From: Lasiodiplodia sp. COLG20
Taxonomy: Eukaryota; Ascomycota; Dothideomycetes; Botryosphaeriales; Botryosphaeriaceae
Assembly: GCA_009801085.1 (NCBI GenBank)
Contig: VNWV01000019.1
Span: 124,001-188,000 of the forward strand
Direction: 5' to 3'
DNA: 64,000 nucleotides
A program made the translations under genes and the position numbers. How positions within the stretch are numbered: position 1 is the first letter of the stretch; every line of letters starts with the position of its first letter. Positions 22,701-34,119 of this stretch are shown one piece after another. The notes beneath the pieces were generated by a model. That model had not been told where the DNA came from and ran no database searches. It worked only from the letters and a program-made list of their open reading frames with translations.

Positions 22701-25700
22701 CCCGTCGCCAGATTGAACCAATGAACGCAATTTTCCACCAGTGAATCTGGGAGGTCTGGCTTCTCAAGGCTGCCAAACACGGCTCTTGGGAGAAACTCCA
22801 GGGTGTCGCCACGATACTGAGCGCGAATGATGAGACGCTTCTCATGTACGCCAAAGTGGATTCGGTGGCCCAAGAGAGTGAAGTTCAACGTGTATTTCAT
22901 GCCTGGTAGGTAGGAAGGATATGTCAAAAGGTGTTTCTCACCAAATAACTCTTTGACCATCCAATGTTCACGGTATTCGGCTGGAAGCTGACTCAGAGGC
23001 TGATGGTCGATCCAGAGGCCACCGTTGGCAATGTCGTAGTGCAAGACTTGCTGGCGTCCACTCCCCTGCCAGTCAACCTTCAACATGACTACATGCCCTG
23101 ATATCGATTTGGTGAACGTAGGTTGCGAGTATTTCCTTATCTCGATGCCTGATTCACATGGCCAGACACTGTCTATAGCAGCTGTCAGACTACTCGGGTT
23201 ACGCTCAATAGAGGATCGCACGAGGCTGCTCATCTGACTTCGTGCTCTGATATCCCGGAGCAACGCGAGCCTCAAGGAGCTGGGTAGCGCGGCCAGGTCG
23301 GTACAGAAGTTCTCATGCACTGCTATCGATGCTTCAATGATGTACTGCAACGTCAGCCGTGGCAGATCGCACGGCGGGGCTGATTTATCAATGTACGCGG
23401 CGCACGCTCTTCGACAAAGAAGCGCTGCCCACAGCATCTGCCTGGATAGCTTTTGCGAAACCTCGGACGTGGTTGCTTGGTGCATCTCACTGCGCAGCAT
23501 CCTCATCCAATGATGCGTAATAGTCTGAGCCTTTTCAAGAAGACCATGTACGCCCGCATTGGCCGGTGGAACTGCGAGTGACGCTAGACGTAATAGAAGT
23601 AGGATGATCATGTCCATCATGTGAGCCTCGCGCCAGTTCACAGCTATGAGGTCAAGCCGTTGGTCAATTTGGTCCAGAAGCCGCGCGCAGAAGCCAGCGT
23701 CACGAAAAATGCAATGCGTCATGCGCAATGGATCGTCTGCCTTCCCGGGTCCTGCTTGCACTGCCAGCTGGGCCACTATGACAGTAACTGTCTCGCTGCT
23801 GAAGTTGAGGTTCGAGGATCCGAGCTCAACAAGGATCGAAGGCCACCTGCAGGCTCTGCCAGTGAACAGATTTTGGACAGCTGTAAACTCGTGTACACTG
23901 ATCCCTCTGGGGCACTGTGACTGGCTAGCTAGAACTTCATTTGATGACGGGCCATCACCCTCGACATCAAAACCAGGCATCGTCTTAAGCTGCGCCAGGG
24001 GAGAGCTGTGAGGTATCGTCCACTGGCACAAATGTGCAAATGAAGGATCAATGTTTTGAGCGCACCAGGCTTTCGTCGTCGCGTCTTGATAGCTGAAGTT
24101 CATCGCGTGCGGGCGAATAACCGCGCCAATCGTGGCTGGAAAACGCGCCCACTTGTAGTGAGATTTCAGGTGTGATTTTACTCTGGACCCCAGACAGACA
24201 TTCCCAAGTGCGGTCCTTCGGAAAGGCACCAAGTTGGCATATCCCCGTATGCTATAGGTCTTCTCTATCGGTGCCATCAAACTCGGGTATCCGAGACGGC
24301 TCAGGATGCTCCAGACGGCGGCGCGGTAGGCTGCAAATAGCGGAGGACAATGGAGCTCAAATACGATGGTTTTGCTTTGCGCGTCGTCCTTTGGCAAAAA
24401 GTCCTCGTGAATCTCCATCTTCGTCTCCTTTCTCTGTAGTTTGAGACTGCATCTCATGCAGTTTGACTGGCAACTTGGAGTGCTGCATGTGCACGAGCTT
24501 TCCGCAATCTGGAGGGACAGGTCCTCGTATACCTTACTGAGTCTTTTCCATTCCTCGATTACCTCAGTTCGCGCTATCTCTGACTGTTCCTCAATTGTCT
24601 GATGCAGTTTGGCCATCTTTCGGGTCTGGTCGCATTCGTTGTAGTACCGAACAGCAAAACTACCCGCGCTTGGATTGTCGAAGATGGTATGAGCATTGGA
24701 GCCCGCCTGCCTCTCTCGGAATCGTAAGTAGTCCTGTATGCCTTGTAGACGGTGCATGTCATTCCGCCTAGGGAGATGGAGGACATCAAGCGCTGCGGAC
24801 GATACAACTGGCGCGTAGTCTAGAAGTAAGCGTTCCGAGCTTGTAGCGCGCTTATCCATTACCATCCACATTTCCATGACGGTTAGAATTTTGATGCTTT
24901 GCAGCTCTGGAAGGTGGTCATAAGCCGTCCCAACCTCGTCGAGGTAACGTTGGATGGCATCTGAAATATGCTGACATGCCTTCTTGCTGGTCCTTTCATT
25001 CATACGCGTCGTGAATGTGCCATCTTCGACTTCTTTCTCAATATCTTTGAGCTGAGAGTAACAGGTGACAATCGCCCTTGTCGCATGAGGACCACCACAC
25101 CAATCAGGCCGCATTTGCGTGTTGAGAGTTGGGTTGGCCAAATGCTGATTTGCGAGGATGGATTCGAGGTATGCGCCACTATTAGGAAGTCTCAAACGCA
25201 AGCTATGAGAATCAGCCCGAAGTGGAAGGTGGTTTATGGGTCGCACGGTTGCATCCCTGGCCACGCGCCACGCTCTTTCGATGCATTCCGTAGCGTTTCG
25301 AAATGCGTTATGGAACAGCGGTTCAATATGTGGCAAGGCATCATCGTAGATCCTTGTAGCGATAGGTCCAAAACTTTGTCTAGCGGTCTGAAGCTTCGCA
25401 AGACGTCGAGCAAGCTTCGCTCTGAGATTATGCAGCAACTCCATCCTGACAACGTTGGGAGACCGAGAGAGCAACTTGGCAAGCATCGTGCAGAGCATGA
25501 GCTTATAGCATGCATGCCCGGCCTCCGATCCGAGCTTTGCGTCCAGGTATCTGGCAAGGCCCACCCGGAGCACCAGCCAATAGGGAGCCCGTCTCCATGG
25601 AATTTCCGAACCAGGATTCCAGAGAACATCGTCGCGAATGCGCTTGTGCAATAACCGGGGATCGGTTCTGTGGCCGAGGGACTCGAGGATGGTCATGAGT

Positions 25701-26391
25701 AGTTGTGATATCAGAGCAGGATTAGCCGTCTCCCGAGTCTCCACTAGTTCCGCACCGGCCTTGTAGCTGTGTGGAGCAAATTCGGGAAAGCTCTCGCTAC
25801 TACATTGTTCGAGGAAGTCGGCCAAACTCTGTTGGAAAGACGCGTTCATGAAGACATCCAAGGAGATGGCAGCAGAGGCGCCAGGAAACCACCATTGAAG
25901 CGCTCCTTCGGCCGCCAAGACGTTCTTTGAAGAGGGGGAAGCTTCAAATGCCTCGAATTCGACCATTGAGTCATCATCCCTAATAGTGCTCTAAATTAGC
26001 ATTCTGCATATTGGAAGAGAGGCTCTGGTTGTGGACAAGACCTTTTTATGAGCAGGCCAGCGTTCTGTTCTCTCACATGTAGAATCAGCGGCGCGGCCGG
26101 CGCAAGCTGACGGAAAGATTCCAAAATGGAAGCTTTCTCGAGGCCCTCCACATCAGTATCATTGTTCAAAGTTCTGGCGACAATGAGCATCTGCCGCACG
26201 TCTTCCCATATGTCTCTGTCAGCATCTGAAGCCGTGCCAACCAGAGCCTCCGCAGCCTCGATTAGGCTGTTAACAAGATGTCTCTCTAGAGCACGTATAT
26301 CATCATCTTGACTTGAAGGTAGCTGCTCTGGAAGAACGACATGGTTGAGAAGGATTTCCAAAGATTGAGTGTCCAAATGGGGAGCTTCCAT
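16786..26391 (-). CDS. Giant DUF6606/DUF3638/DUF3645 protein ('ubiquitinyl hydrolase'-type annotation)
   Basis: Four exons on the minus strand: 26391-26042, 25979-18307, 18254-17509, 17436-16786; introns of 62, 52 and 72 nt; 3,139 residues with all phases consistent. The N-terminus (LEILLNHVVLPEQLPSSQDDD) and the join NAGLLIKR-DDDSMVEFEAFE match the DUF6606 start of this fungal family. Around residue 2050 lies VLQMNMGQGKTSCIIPM, a Walker-A-like GxGKT. Near residue 2640 lies VVYLDEAHTRGTDLKLPPD, a DEAH-like box, and the third exon begins with MRMRQLATTQSVVFF. Databases often label the family ubiquitin hydrolase, but the visible motifs look like a superfamily-2-type ATPase. The biological role is not known. 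The C-terminal FLRPVTWLL segment is restored only by the last splice. Confidence 0.9.
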
Positions 26392-27969
26392 TGTGCAATT
26401 TGCGTGCTAGTCCAGAGATCACTGGAGTTTGCACTGACAACGGGGAGATATTGCCATGCAATGGTCACTTCAGAGGCCAGGGTATTTGTATCTTTCTCAA
26501 TGCTGCCATTAGGTATTACGGTCAACGCCGCTAGTTGAGAACGAACGGTTGCAGCGAACGGAATGCAAAATGGACTGACTTAGCGGGAATGGAATTCGCT
26601 GTTACCAAACTCACTTTTCCGGTAACGTCGATGCTACAGAGATCAGTTAGAGGACAGCTAGAAATAGAACCGGCCCTTGCGATACATGTTAATTTAGTCC
26701 ATATCGTCAATGCATAAGCATCTTGTATGTGGGTTAGTCATCATTCCAGTACTGGTTGGTATGGATCGAGAGAAAGGGGAAGATTCTTCGATCGCCGGTT
26801 TAGACTAGCTCGAGTTAATGACATATTTTCCACACATCAGCGGTAACCTCTGTGCAGCGTTCAGTTATTCTTTTTACTCGAGTCTACAAAATAATTTATT
26901 CATCACAACTACATTACCACATGCACCTCCACTACTACCCTCTAACGTCCAAAATCTTTCTTTGAACCCTCTCCCAATGCTCTACTCTACCCAAGCACCT
27001 CATCCTCGGCACTGAAGTCTGCCTTTTTCTACTGCTCTGGACCGCTTTCTACCGCTCACTCCTGGCGGGTCAGCATTGCCTCCGACGCGATGCAGGACAT
27101 ATTCGCAGCGAACAGTGTTCGCAACTAAAAGTTCTTACAACATAGTCTTATAACAAACCGTTGTGAGCTTGGGCAGACTTTTGATGCCCCCATAGTCTAG
27201 CAAGCTGGGGGTAATGACCTTGTAGCCTTGAGTCGTAGTCTACCTGATGTCGCCGGGGCAATTTGTGGTTAAAAAAGAGCTACAGATTTTCAAGTTGAGC
27301 TGGTGGCAAAAATGAATATCGGTACGCCATTACCGACGGTGATTATGACAGTATTGATAAGGTGTGAAGAGGTGGTGTCGACCAGATCGCGCAGGAAATC
27401 ATTGGCATGTTTTAACACATTTTAGGTATCCCTCGATATTAACATTTATATAGACCATTTTCAATTAACAAAAACTAGCTATCCCTCTATTGATAGACTT
27501 AAAAGCATCCGAACGAAGGTCCACGGAATTATGGAATGGAATTTAGCGGACCAGTGTCCGCGGACCGGAATTAAGGATAAGAACAAAATCCGGAGTGTAC
27601 TCCATTAGTCCCGCACGGTCATATCTGGCTAGTCTGTGCTAATAGACTTACGCGTTCACTTGCTGTTCGTGAATAAATAAGAAGTGGCCGATATTTCGGG
27701 TTTCTCAACACCCGCCTACCCGCTAGATGTGAAATTGTACGTGTGCGCGATTTTAGTCCACCACAGCATCTTCGCTTTAACCGTTCCCGAGAGCATCCGG
27801 AACATGTCTTTTAGCATTTGTGCCATGGTATGGGGAGTTTTGTTGACGCGTCACCCTCCACCCGATTGCCTATAAAAACAGTGGGAGTCCTCCCCCGTTC
27901 TTGCAGTACAAACACACCATCAAGAAACCCAACAAGCAACACAAACTCCATTTCTCACCCCAACACGCC
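26392..27969. other. Intergenic, promoters of the giant gene and the hydrolase
   Basis: About 1.6 kb that is AT-richer than its flanks, notably 26.8-27.7 kb. Only short frames occur. It may contain an old repeat remnant, but no repeat ends or coding traces could be identified. Confidence 0.4.
27872..27878 (+). promoter_or_regulatory. TATA box (TATAAAA) of the alpha/beta hydrolase gene
   Basis: TATAAAA lies about 98 bp before the first ATG at 27970. It is followed by an A/C-rich, pyrimidine-containing leader typical of fungal mRNAs. This suggests transcription begins near 27900 and that 27970 is the first ATG in the message. Confidence 0.5.
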
Positions 27970-28094
27970 ATGGCGCCCGAAAAAGTCATGCCCCGCCCCC
28001 CTACGACGCGGAAATCCAATCCCTCCTCCCACCCACCTTCCCAGCCGCCCTCTTCCCCTCCACCCTCGCCGACATCCCCCAGCAACGCCACCTC

Positions 28095-28994
28095 ATGGAC
28101 GCCATGACCGCGCCCGTCCGCGATTCTATCCTCGCTGACCCCGCCCTCACCCACGCCGAACGCACCATCCCCGGACCCCGCGGCCCCATCACCCTCTCCA
28201 TCCTCGAGCCCGCGTCGACCACCACCTCCTCCTCCTGTCCCTCAGCCCAGCCGCCTCTCCGCCCCTGCATCCTCCACATCCACGGCGGCGGCATGACATC
28301 CGGCACGCGCTTCGCAGCGCTCGACATCGTCGCCCCGTGGGTCAAACTTGGCGCCGTCGCCGTGGCCGTCGAGTACCGCCTGCCTCCCGAACACCCGCAC
28401 CCCGCGCCCGTTGAGGACTGCTTCGCCGCGCTGGCGTGGGTGCACGCGTGGGCCGAGTCATTCCGGATCGACACCGCGCGCGTGCTGGTCGAGGGACAGA
28501 GCGCGGGCGGCGGCATCGCGGCGGCGACGGTGTTGATGGCAAGGGATCGCGGGGTGCCGGCCGTCTGCGCGCAGTTGCTGGGGGTGCCGATGCTGGATTG
28601 GCGGAATGAGAGTGTTTCGGCGAGGCAGTTTTGGAGGGTAGGGGAGGGGACGTGGTGTGGGGAGGCGAGTGGGTTTGCGTGGGGGGCGTTGTTGGGGAGC
28701 AAGGGGCCGGCGGAGGGGGAGGGGAAGGAGGTGAGCTATTACGCGTCGCCGGCGTTGGCGGAGGATCTGAAGGGCTTGCCGACGACGTATATTGATGTGA
28801 GCTCGACGGAGCCGTTTAGGGATGAGGCTGTGGCGTACGCGTCGAGGCTTTGGGAGTGCGGGGTTCAGGCTGAGCTGCATGTGTGGCCTGGTGGCCCGCA
28901 TGGGTTCGATATGATTGCCCCGACTGCGGCGGTTTCGAAGGTGTCTATCGAGACGCGGTCAGCGTGGGTGAAGAGGACGTTGGCGTTGGAGTAG
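28095..28994 (+). CDS. Alpha/beta hydrolase (HSL/abhydrolase-3 type), N-terminus frameshifted
   Basis: The open frame from ATG 28095 gives 299 residues with the complete hormone-sensitive-lipase-like set: oxyanion HIHGGGMTSG, nucleophile motif EGQSAGGGIAAA, acid in SSTEPFRDEA and the His in GGPHGFD. Such cytosolic esterases hydrolyse small esters; the substrate is unknown. Conserved family N-terminal sequence (YDAEIQSLLPPTFP, then LADIPQQRHLMDAM) is encoded upstream from 28002 in the same frame, but the likely first ATG (27970) is out of frame with it; one extra base between them, for instance in the C6 run at 27996-28001, would align them. So this is either a sequencing slip, an unusual start, or a gene with a damaged N-terminus. 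Coding strand is C-rich to about 28540, then G-rich. Confidence 0.8.
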   Translation: MDAMTAPVRDSILADPALTHAERTIPGPRGPITLSILEPASTTTSSSCPSAQPPLRPCILHIHGGGMTSGTRFAALDIVAPWVKLGAVAVAVEYRLPPEHPHPAPVEDCFAALAWVHAWAESFRIDTARVLVEGQSAGGGIAAATVLMARDRGVPAVCAQLLGVPMLDWRNESVSARQFWRVGEGTWCGEASGFAWGALLGSKGPAEGEGKEVSYYASPALAEDLKGLPTTYIDVSSTEPFRDEAVAYASRLWECGVQAELHVWPGGPHGFDMIAPTAAVSKVSIETRSAWVKRTLALE

Positions 28995-29719
28995 AAGGTC
29001 GCGTGTTCGGGCTTCACTTGTATATGTATTCAGTCGACATCCTGTACTTTATATGAATAAATCTTCTCTCTACCTCTTTCGATCTCTGGTAATCATCACG
29101 AGCTGACCAAGCTTAGCTTCTGTCGAGAATCTTAGAGCAAGGGTTGTCAGATAAATACTTTGCTCACTGCCGAGATATTCGCTTTGACTTTCATATCGAA
29201 TATTTCCATTCTACTTTGGCAGCCAGTCTGCAATAGCTCTCAAAGCTCATGAATTGGAACAGCGGGAAGAGAGAGCTTCAAATGCGATAGATCCGTGAAA
29301 CTGGCCCGGTTGGAGTGAGTATCGCTGCGGTAGAATCAGCCGGATCGTTTTCGGCTAGCAAGCCCGTACATAGCTTGCAAAATCGAATCCATTGTGATCA
29401 ACGACCCTTTTGTCTCCTTATATTTTAACTGTGTAGCGGAAGGTGAGGAGTGAATTCGAACTGGACGGATCAAAGATCAATTGCTCTGAAAAGTATTGAG
29501 AGTCTTGGATACCAAGCAGAGATTCGCAGTCTCTTTGTCTTCTCCTGCGGCGAAGGAGTTTTGGGGTACGTACCTAGCGTGCACGGTTCATACTACCCCG
29601 CTTCCCACCAGATACACCCCACTCTTGGAGCAATCTCTCCCATACCAGCATCTTTCGTACTGTTTATGGACCTGAGCGGTGAGCTCCATTACGACAACAC
29701 GGCGTGCTGATATTTGTCA
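28995..29719. other. Intergenic between hydrolase and Zn2Cys6 regulator
   Basis: 3' flank of the hydrolase, then the promoter of the regulator starting at 29720. The 86-codon frame at 29450-29710 lacks recognisable features and is not called. Confidence 0.4.
29056..29061 (+). terminator. Polyadenylation signal AATAAA after the hydrolase
   Basis: AATAAA lies 62 bp after the hydrolase stop codon, a usual distance for fungal 3' ends. Confidence 0.4.
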
Positions 29720-31636
29720 ATGATGCGAAGTCGCGCCAGGTTGGAACGGGTCAAAAAGGCTTGTGAGCCATGCCGGTAACGCTCATTGGCAAGCATGATG
29801 TAACCCCACGACAATTCTGAGATATCATACAGGAAAAGAAAGGCAAAATGTTCGGGGGAGCAGCCTGCATGCTCGCTATGCGAGAGGCTTGGCCAGCCGT
29901 GCTCTTATAGGCCTCAGTATAATTTCCGGCCGCACAAGGCAAACCGTGCCCGCACAATTACACGCGAGAAATCGTCCGCGCCTGTTTCGGGCCACGACGT
30001 CCCGTTGAACCTCTGTCAAGATGATGTGCACTCAACACTATTACAACCAAGTGTAGACACAGAAATTCATCCGCATCTGCCGTCAGAATCCCTCGAAACC
30101 ATTGTCGAAAATTATATCCAACATATTCACCTACAGCCGCTACCCATACTTCCATTATCCGTAGTAAAAGATGCGGATCGACTTCGCTCCAGCCCAGAGC
30201 TCCTCCATGGAATGCTGGCTATTACGAACCGCTACTCCAACCAGCCATCTGACAAACATAACAAAGCTGCCCGATCACTTGTATTCAAAGCTCTGGAGAT
30301 ATCTGAAAGCATTGGTCTATCAGTAATTCAGGCGGCATGCATGCTCTGCCTTGCAGATTACTTAGGTGAATACCAACACTTTTGCACACAGGAGTATATC
30401 TGACCTCAATACAGATGGATTGCCGCAGCGCGCCAACCTTACTCTCGGCATCGGTATCCAGCTCGCATACTCTCTCAAGCTGTTAAAAGCCGGGAATCTC
30501 GCAAATCTTACCGAGAAAGAGGATGTTGCCTGTTGCTGCTGGAGTCTTTTCGCGCTTGAGCGGCTTTTCTCCATCGCATCAGGCACTGGTCACATCATGA
30601 TCCAAGAAAGTCACCTCCCGAGGTATCCCAGCCCTCCAGAATCGCCTCCGCACGTACGGGCACGCTTCGACGCAAACACAGACGGTCGCAATCCCAACCC
30701 AGACTCACCGCTGGATATCGGAATGACAGGATGTTGCCTGCAGATCACTTCAGTCTGGGGTCGCGTGATGCGCTATGCAATCGAGTACCGGGAGGCACAG
30801 ATGCCGGAGCTCCCGTGGATGGCGGATTCAGAATACAGCCGGATCCAGGCGCAGATCCAGCACTTCGAAACCATCTGGCCCGAGGAGCATCGATGGGCCA
30901 ACGCCGGCTTTCTGGAACAAACCAGAGAGCAGGTGCAGGAGTTTCAGGGCTATTGGTCATCATGGCTCTTCATGCAATTCGGCTTCCATTCGTCTCTCGC
31001 GCTGCTGAACCATCCGTTGTTTTCTCTGCATCTGCCGCCTACGTATACGAAAATTCCACTGTCGTTTGCAGATTCGACGTCGAACCAAGCCAAGTACCAT
31101 ACCAAGTGGATTGCATACTTTGTACGCCTCATCGTGGAGAAGAAGATCAAAGTCACGGATCCATTTCTGGCATTCACTGCCGCCATCGCGGCGAGCATCA
31201 TCTATTTGAACAGCAGAGTTGAGGAACAGGAGGCCGCTGAGCGGGGGAAACTGAACGTAGAGCTGTGTTATCATTTTGTGCAGGGCATGGAAGCGTTGAT
31301 GCCCGTGCTTGTAGAGCTCGTACGTCATTCTCACGGTTCTCCGTCCAATCGCGACAACTGACAAGTATGCAGGCTCGGAAACTGGCTGCGCTGATCCAGA
31401 ACTATGAGTCTCCAATCGACACGGGGTTGATCTGGTCAATTATAGAGTACACGAAAATAATATGTCCTGGGAACAGAGACCTCCGGCTTCAGGGGGCTTC
31501 AGGGCTAGAGTCAGCAGGAGCATCAGGCGAGAACGATATTCCCCAGAGCGAGAGTTCGACGGGTGGAGCACCTACATTACCTCCGCAAGCTTCCATGGCT
31601 CTTAATCCTGAGCAAATCACTTTTCCTGCTTTCTAA
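29720..31636 (+). CDS. Zn2Cys6 fungal transcription factor, complete
   Basis: Four exons (29720-29775, 29833-30365, 30415-31319, 31373-31636), introns of 57, 49 and 53 nt, 585 residues. An in-frame TGA at 29708-29710 precedes the start. The first splice rebuilds the zinc cluster ACEPCRKRKAKCSGEQ, with cysteines at residues 15, 18, 25, 32, 35 and 42 in the exact C-x2-C-x6-C-x6-C-x2-C-x6-C pattern. The middle-homology region follows (ENYIQHIHLQPLPIL; LGIGIQLAYSLKL; CCWSLFALERLFSIASG). It ends with a low-complexity Ser/Gly/Pro tail that could be an activation region. The target genes are unknown; an amino-acid permease and a broken aminotransferase lie downstream, so nitrogen or amino-acid metabolism is a possibility by proximity only. 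Confidence 0.88.
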
Positions 31637-32292
31637 CCGGAGACGCCGGAAAACATGACCCTCAAGTCCTTGTAATTCCATGGTTCCATGGTTTCTCTAA
31701 CGGGAAAGTTAGGCAAAACAACCACAGTTTGTATGTCCTTCTGTACAATTTTTTTCACTACGGTGCGTGTCGTCGGAATCTCTTGTTGCCGCATGTTCGC
31801 ATAGTACAACCTTTACAGGCCATCGGCAATGACATCGCAGAGCAGGGCAATACGGACTATACCGAAATAGGAAATTAATGCCGTCGGGCCAACACCGTCC
31901 CACAGAATCATCCTGACTCTGCCCTCGTGAAAGTGGTACTGCTCGGCCAGAGCAGATTCCACCGATGAACTGCTAAATTTTTTTTTTTGGGTATCATTTG
32001 GGATGGGCGCAGAGGTGGCCCGAGGCGCAGAGTGTTGGATATTGTGGAGCATGTCCGTCTCTGAGTTGGACGTCGGTGCTACTGGAAGCATTCTGGCTAC
32101 TCGTACAGCAGTGAATGTATTGTTATTGACATATGTTCGAAAATGTGTCTGCACATTATCATATTCAAACCGGTCATTGTCTACCGGGTGACCATACGAG
32201 AAGAACTTGCGCCATTGTATGGCTATAGTGTCTGTACCACTGGCATTCGACAAACAGAGTGTACACGCATCCGTTAATCCCGATAAAACCTC
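31637..32292. other. Convergent intergenic gap
   Basis: Between the regulator (+) and the permease (-). A 146-codon minus frame (31813-32253) lacks an ATG at its 5' end and has no recognised motif, so it is not called. Confidence 0.4.
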
Positions 32293-34119
32293 CTATTCCT
32301 TGAACACTGAGAATGCCTTCTCCCACTTGGAGCTGTGTGCCTTTGGTGGCCTTTCCTCCGCAATGATCTCACCAAGACCCGTGTGCAAGTCGACCTCTAC
32401 TGGATCACGCGCCCATGCCTCTCTCATGCAGTATACTCTGTGGCCAAAGTAGATGCCTAAGAAGATGGGAATGCCAATGTAGGCGGTGAGAAAGGTAGAC
32501 ACATTCCAGTTTTCCGGCCAGAATACGTAGAACCCGTTTATGAGAGCCATGAATGTGAATGCTCCCATCTGGAGATATGTGCCGTAAGGCTGGATCCACG
32601 AGCAACGGTAGGGAAGCTGTGATTCAATGCCCTGCAACCGTGCGGCTTTGCGGAAACGCAGGTACACAATACCACAACAAATCCAGGAGATGAAGCCAGC
32701 CGTGTTGGAGAGGTTGACCTGTTTCCGGAAACGTCAATCACTATTGTGCGTACGCAGTAGGATTCATGTACTCACAAACCAATTGAAAACCACCGACGCA
32801 GACGAGGCAACGTTGATGTACGCAAGGAATGCGAACATGCTACTGGCCATCACGCAGCGATAAGGGACTCCAGTCTTAGTGCAAGCACTAAACCACTGTG
32901 GTGCAGAGCCCTGCAGTGAGAGTGCGTACAGAGAACGGGAAGAAAGATACAGAAACGAGTTGCCCGCAGACCATGCGGATATGAGAATTCCGGCATTAAC
33001 AACTGAGTCAAGAGCTCGAATGCCGTTTCGTTTCATACCTGAATAGCTGAGTGTCAGTATAAAACTCTTTAGCTCCAATTTCGTGTTCATACCAATGACA
33101 AAAGGCGAGGAGCCAGCGCCGGTACCGCCGTTGGTGAGATTAGGATCGTTGCTTGGAACGATAACACTGATAGACAGGATACATCCAACGTAGAAGAATA
33201 TCAGCCGGTAAACGTACCGACGACCGGCGATGGGAAGGTTCCGGCGGGGATTCTGCATCTCGCCTCCCGTGACAACAAGCAGTTCAGCCGCAAAGGCGAA
33301 CGGCGCCACCGACAGGCTCAGCGTCCGGAGCAGCGTCAAGAATCGGCCAGTATCTCCAGTAGCTAAGTATGTCGGGGTAGGATCTTTCCAGTAGCGGAAT
33401 CCAAGACGATCATGTGAAGGCCCGCCGCCGAAGAAGAGAACGACCGAGACGAGCATGAGGCCGAGCATCATGATGACTTTTGTTCCAGCGAACCAGAACT
33501 CTGTCTCGCCGTAGTAGCGAACGGGGAGAGCGTTGAGGGCGACAATCGCCACAAGCATAATTGTTATCCATACACCGATATTGATGTCGACTGGCATCTC
33601 CCAGTAGTCGATTACGATGGCAGCAGCCGTGATCTCGTATGGGACCAGGATTCCGAGAGAGTAGAAGTAGAGCCAGCCCAGGGCGAAACCTAGCGACCGA
33701 GAGACGTAACGATAGGCGAAGAGGTTCATGGAGCTTCCCGGCGTAGGCAGCCACGTTGCGATCTCGACTACTGCAGTGATGACGCAGAAGACGAGAAATG
33801 AAACAAAGCAGTAGCATCCTAAGACGAATGCCGGTCCACCCTGGGCAAGAGTCTGTCCTGAGCCGACAAACAGGCCGGTACCGATCGTACCGCCTAACGC
33901 AATCATCTGCGCATGGCGCGACTTGAGTCCCTACATCGTGTTTTAGCACATTGCATATCATTACAGTACAAGCAGAAATAGCCTTACTCGATGCGTCGAT
34001 TGTTTGTTGCCTTCAAACACTTCGCCAGCTAGAACCAACCCTGGGCTGGCGCCACCCTCGGTCGTTGGCAGCTCGTGGCCATCGGCCTTCGCGCGAATTT
34101 TCTCGATGTCGGTGGCCAT
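32293..34119 (-). CDS. Amino-acid permease (APC superfamily, yeast GAP-like)
   Basis: Four exons on the minus strand: 34119-33988, 33930-33093, 33038-32776, 32718-32293; 552 residues. A hydrophilic cytosolic N-terminus leads into SRHAQMIALGGTIGTGLFVGSG, the first-helix signature of fungal amino-acid permeases. Other family marks are PTPGSSMNLFAYRYVSRSLGFALGW, FGGGPSHDRLGFRYWKDP, SVAPFAFAAELLVVTGGEMQNPRRN and AGILISAWSAGNSFLYLSSR. About 12 membrane helices are expected, with proton-coupled uptake at the plasma membrane; the preferred amino acid is unknown. Intron 2 (33039-33092) is 54 nt, has no stop in frame and is flanked on both sides by GTATGAA, so a retained form would insert 18 residues. 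Confidence 0.92.

Noticed and set aside
31813..32253. 146-codon minus-strand frame between the regulator and the permease
   Set aside because: It begins with TTG, not ATG, has no recognised motif, and lies in the shared 3' flank of two genes.
33410..33961. 183-codon minus-strand frame overlapping the permease
   Set aside because: It is a shadow frame of the permease exon, which has clear family motifs.
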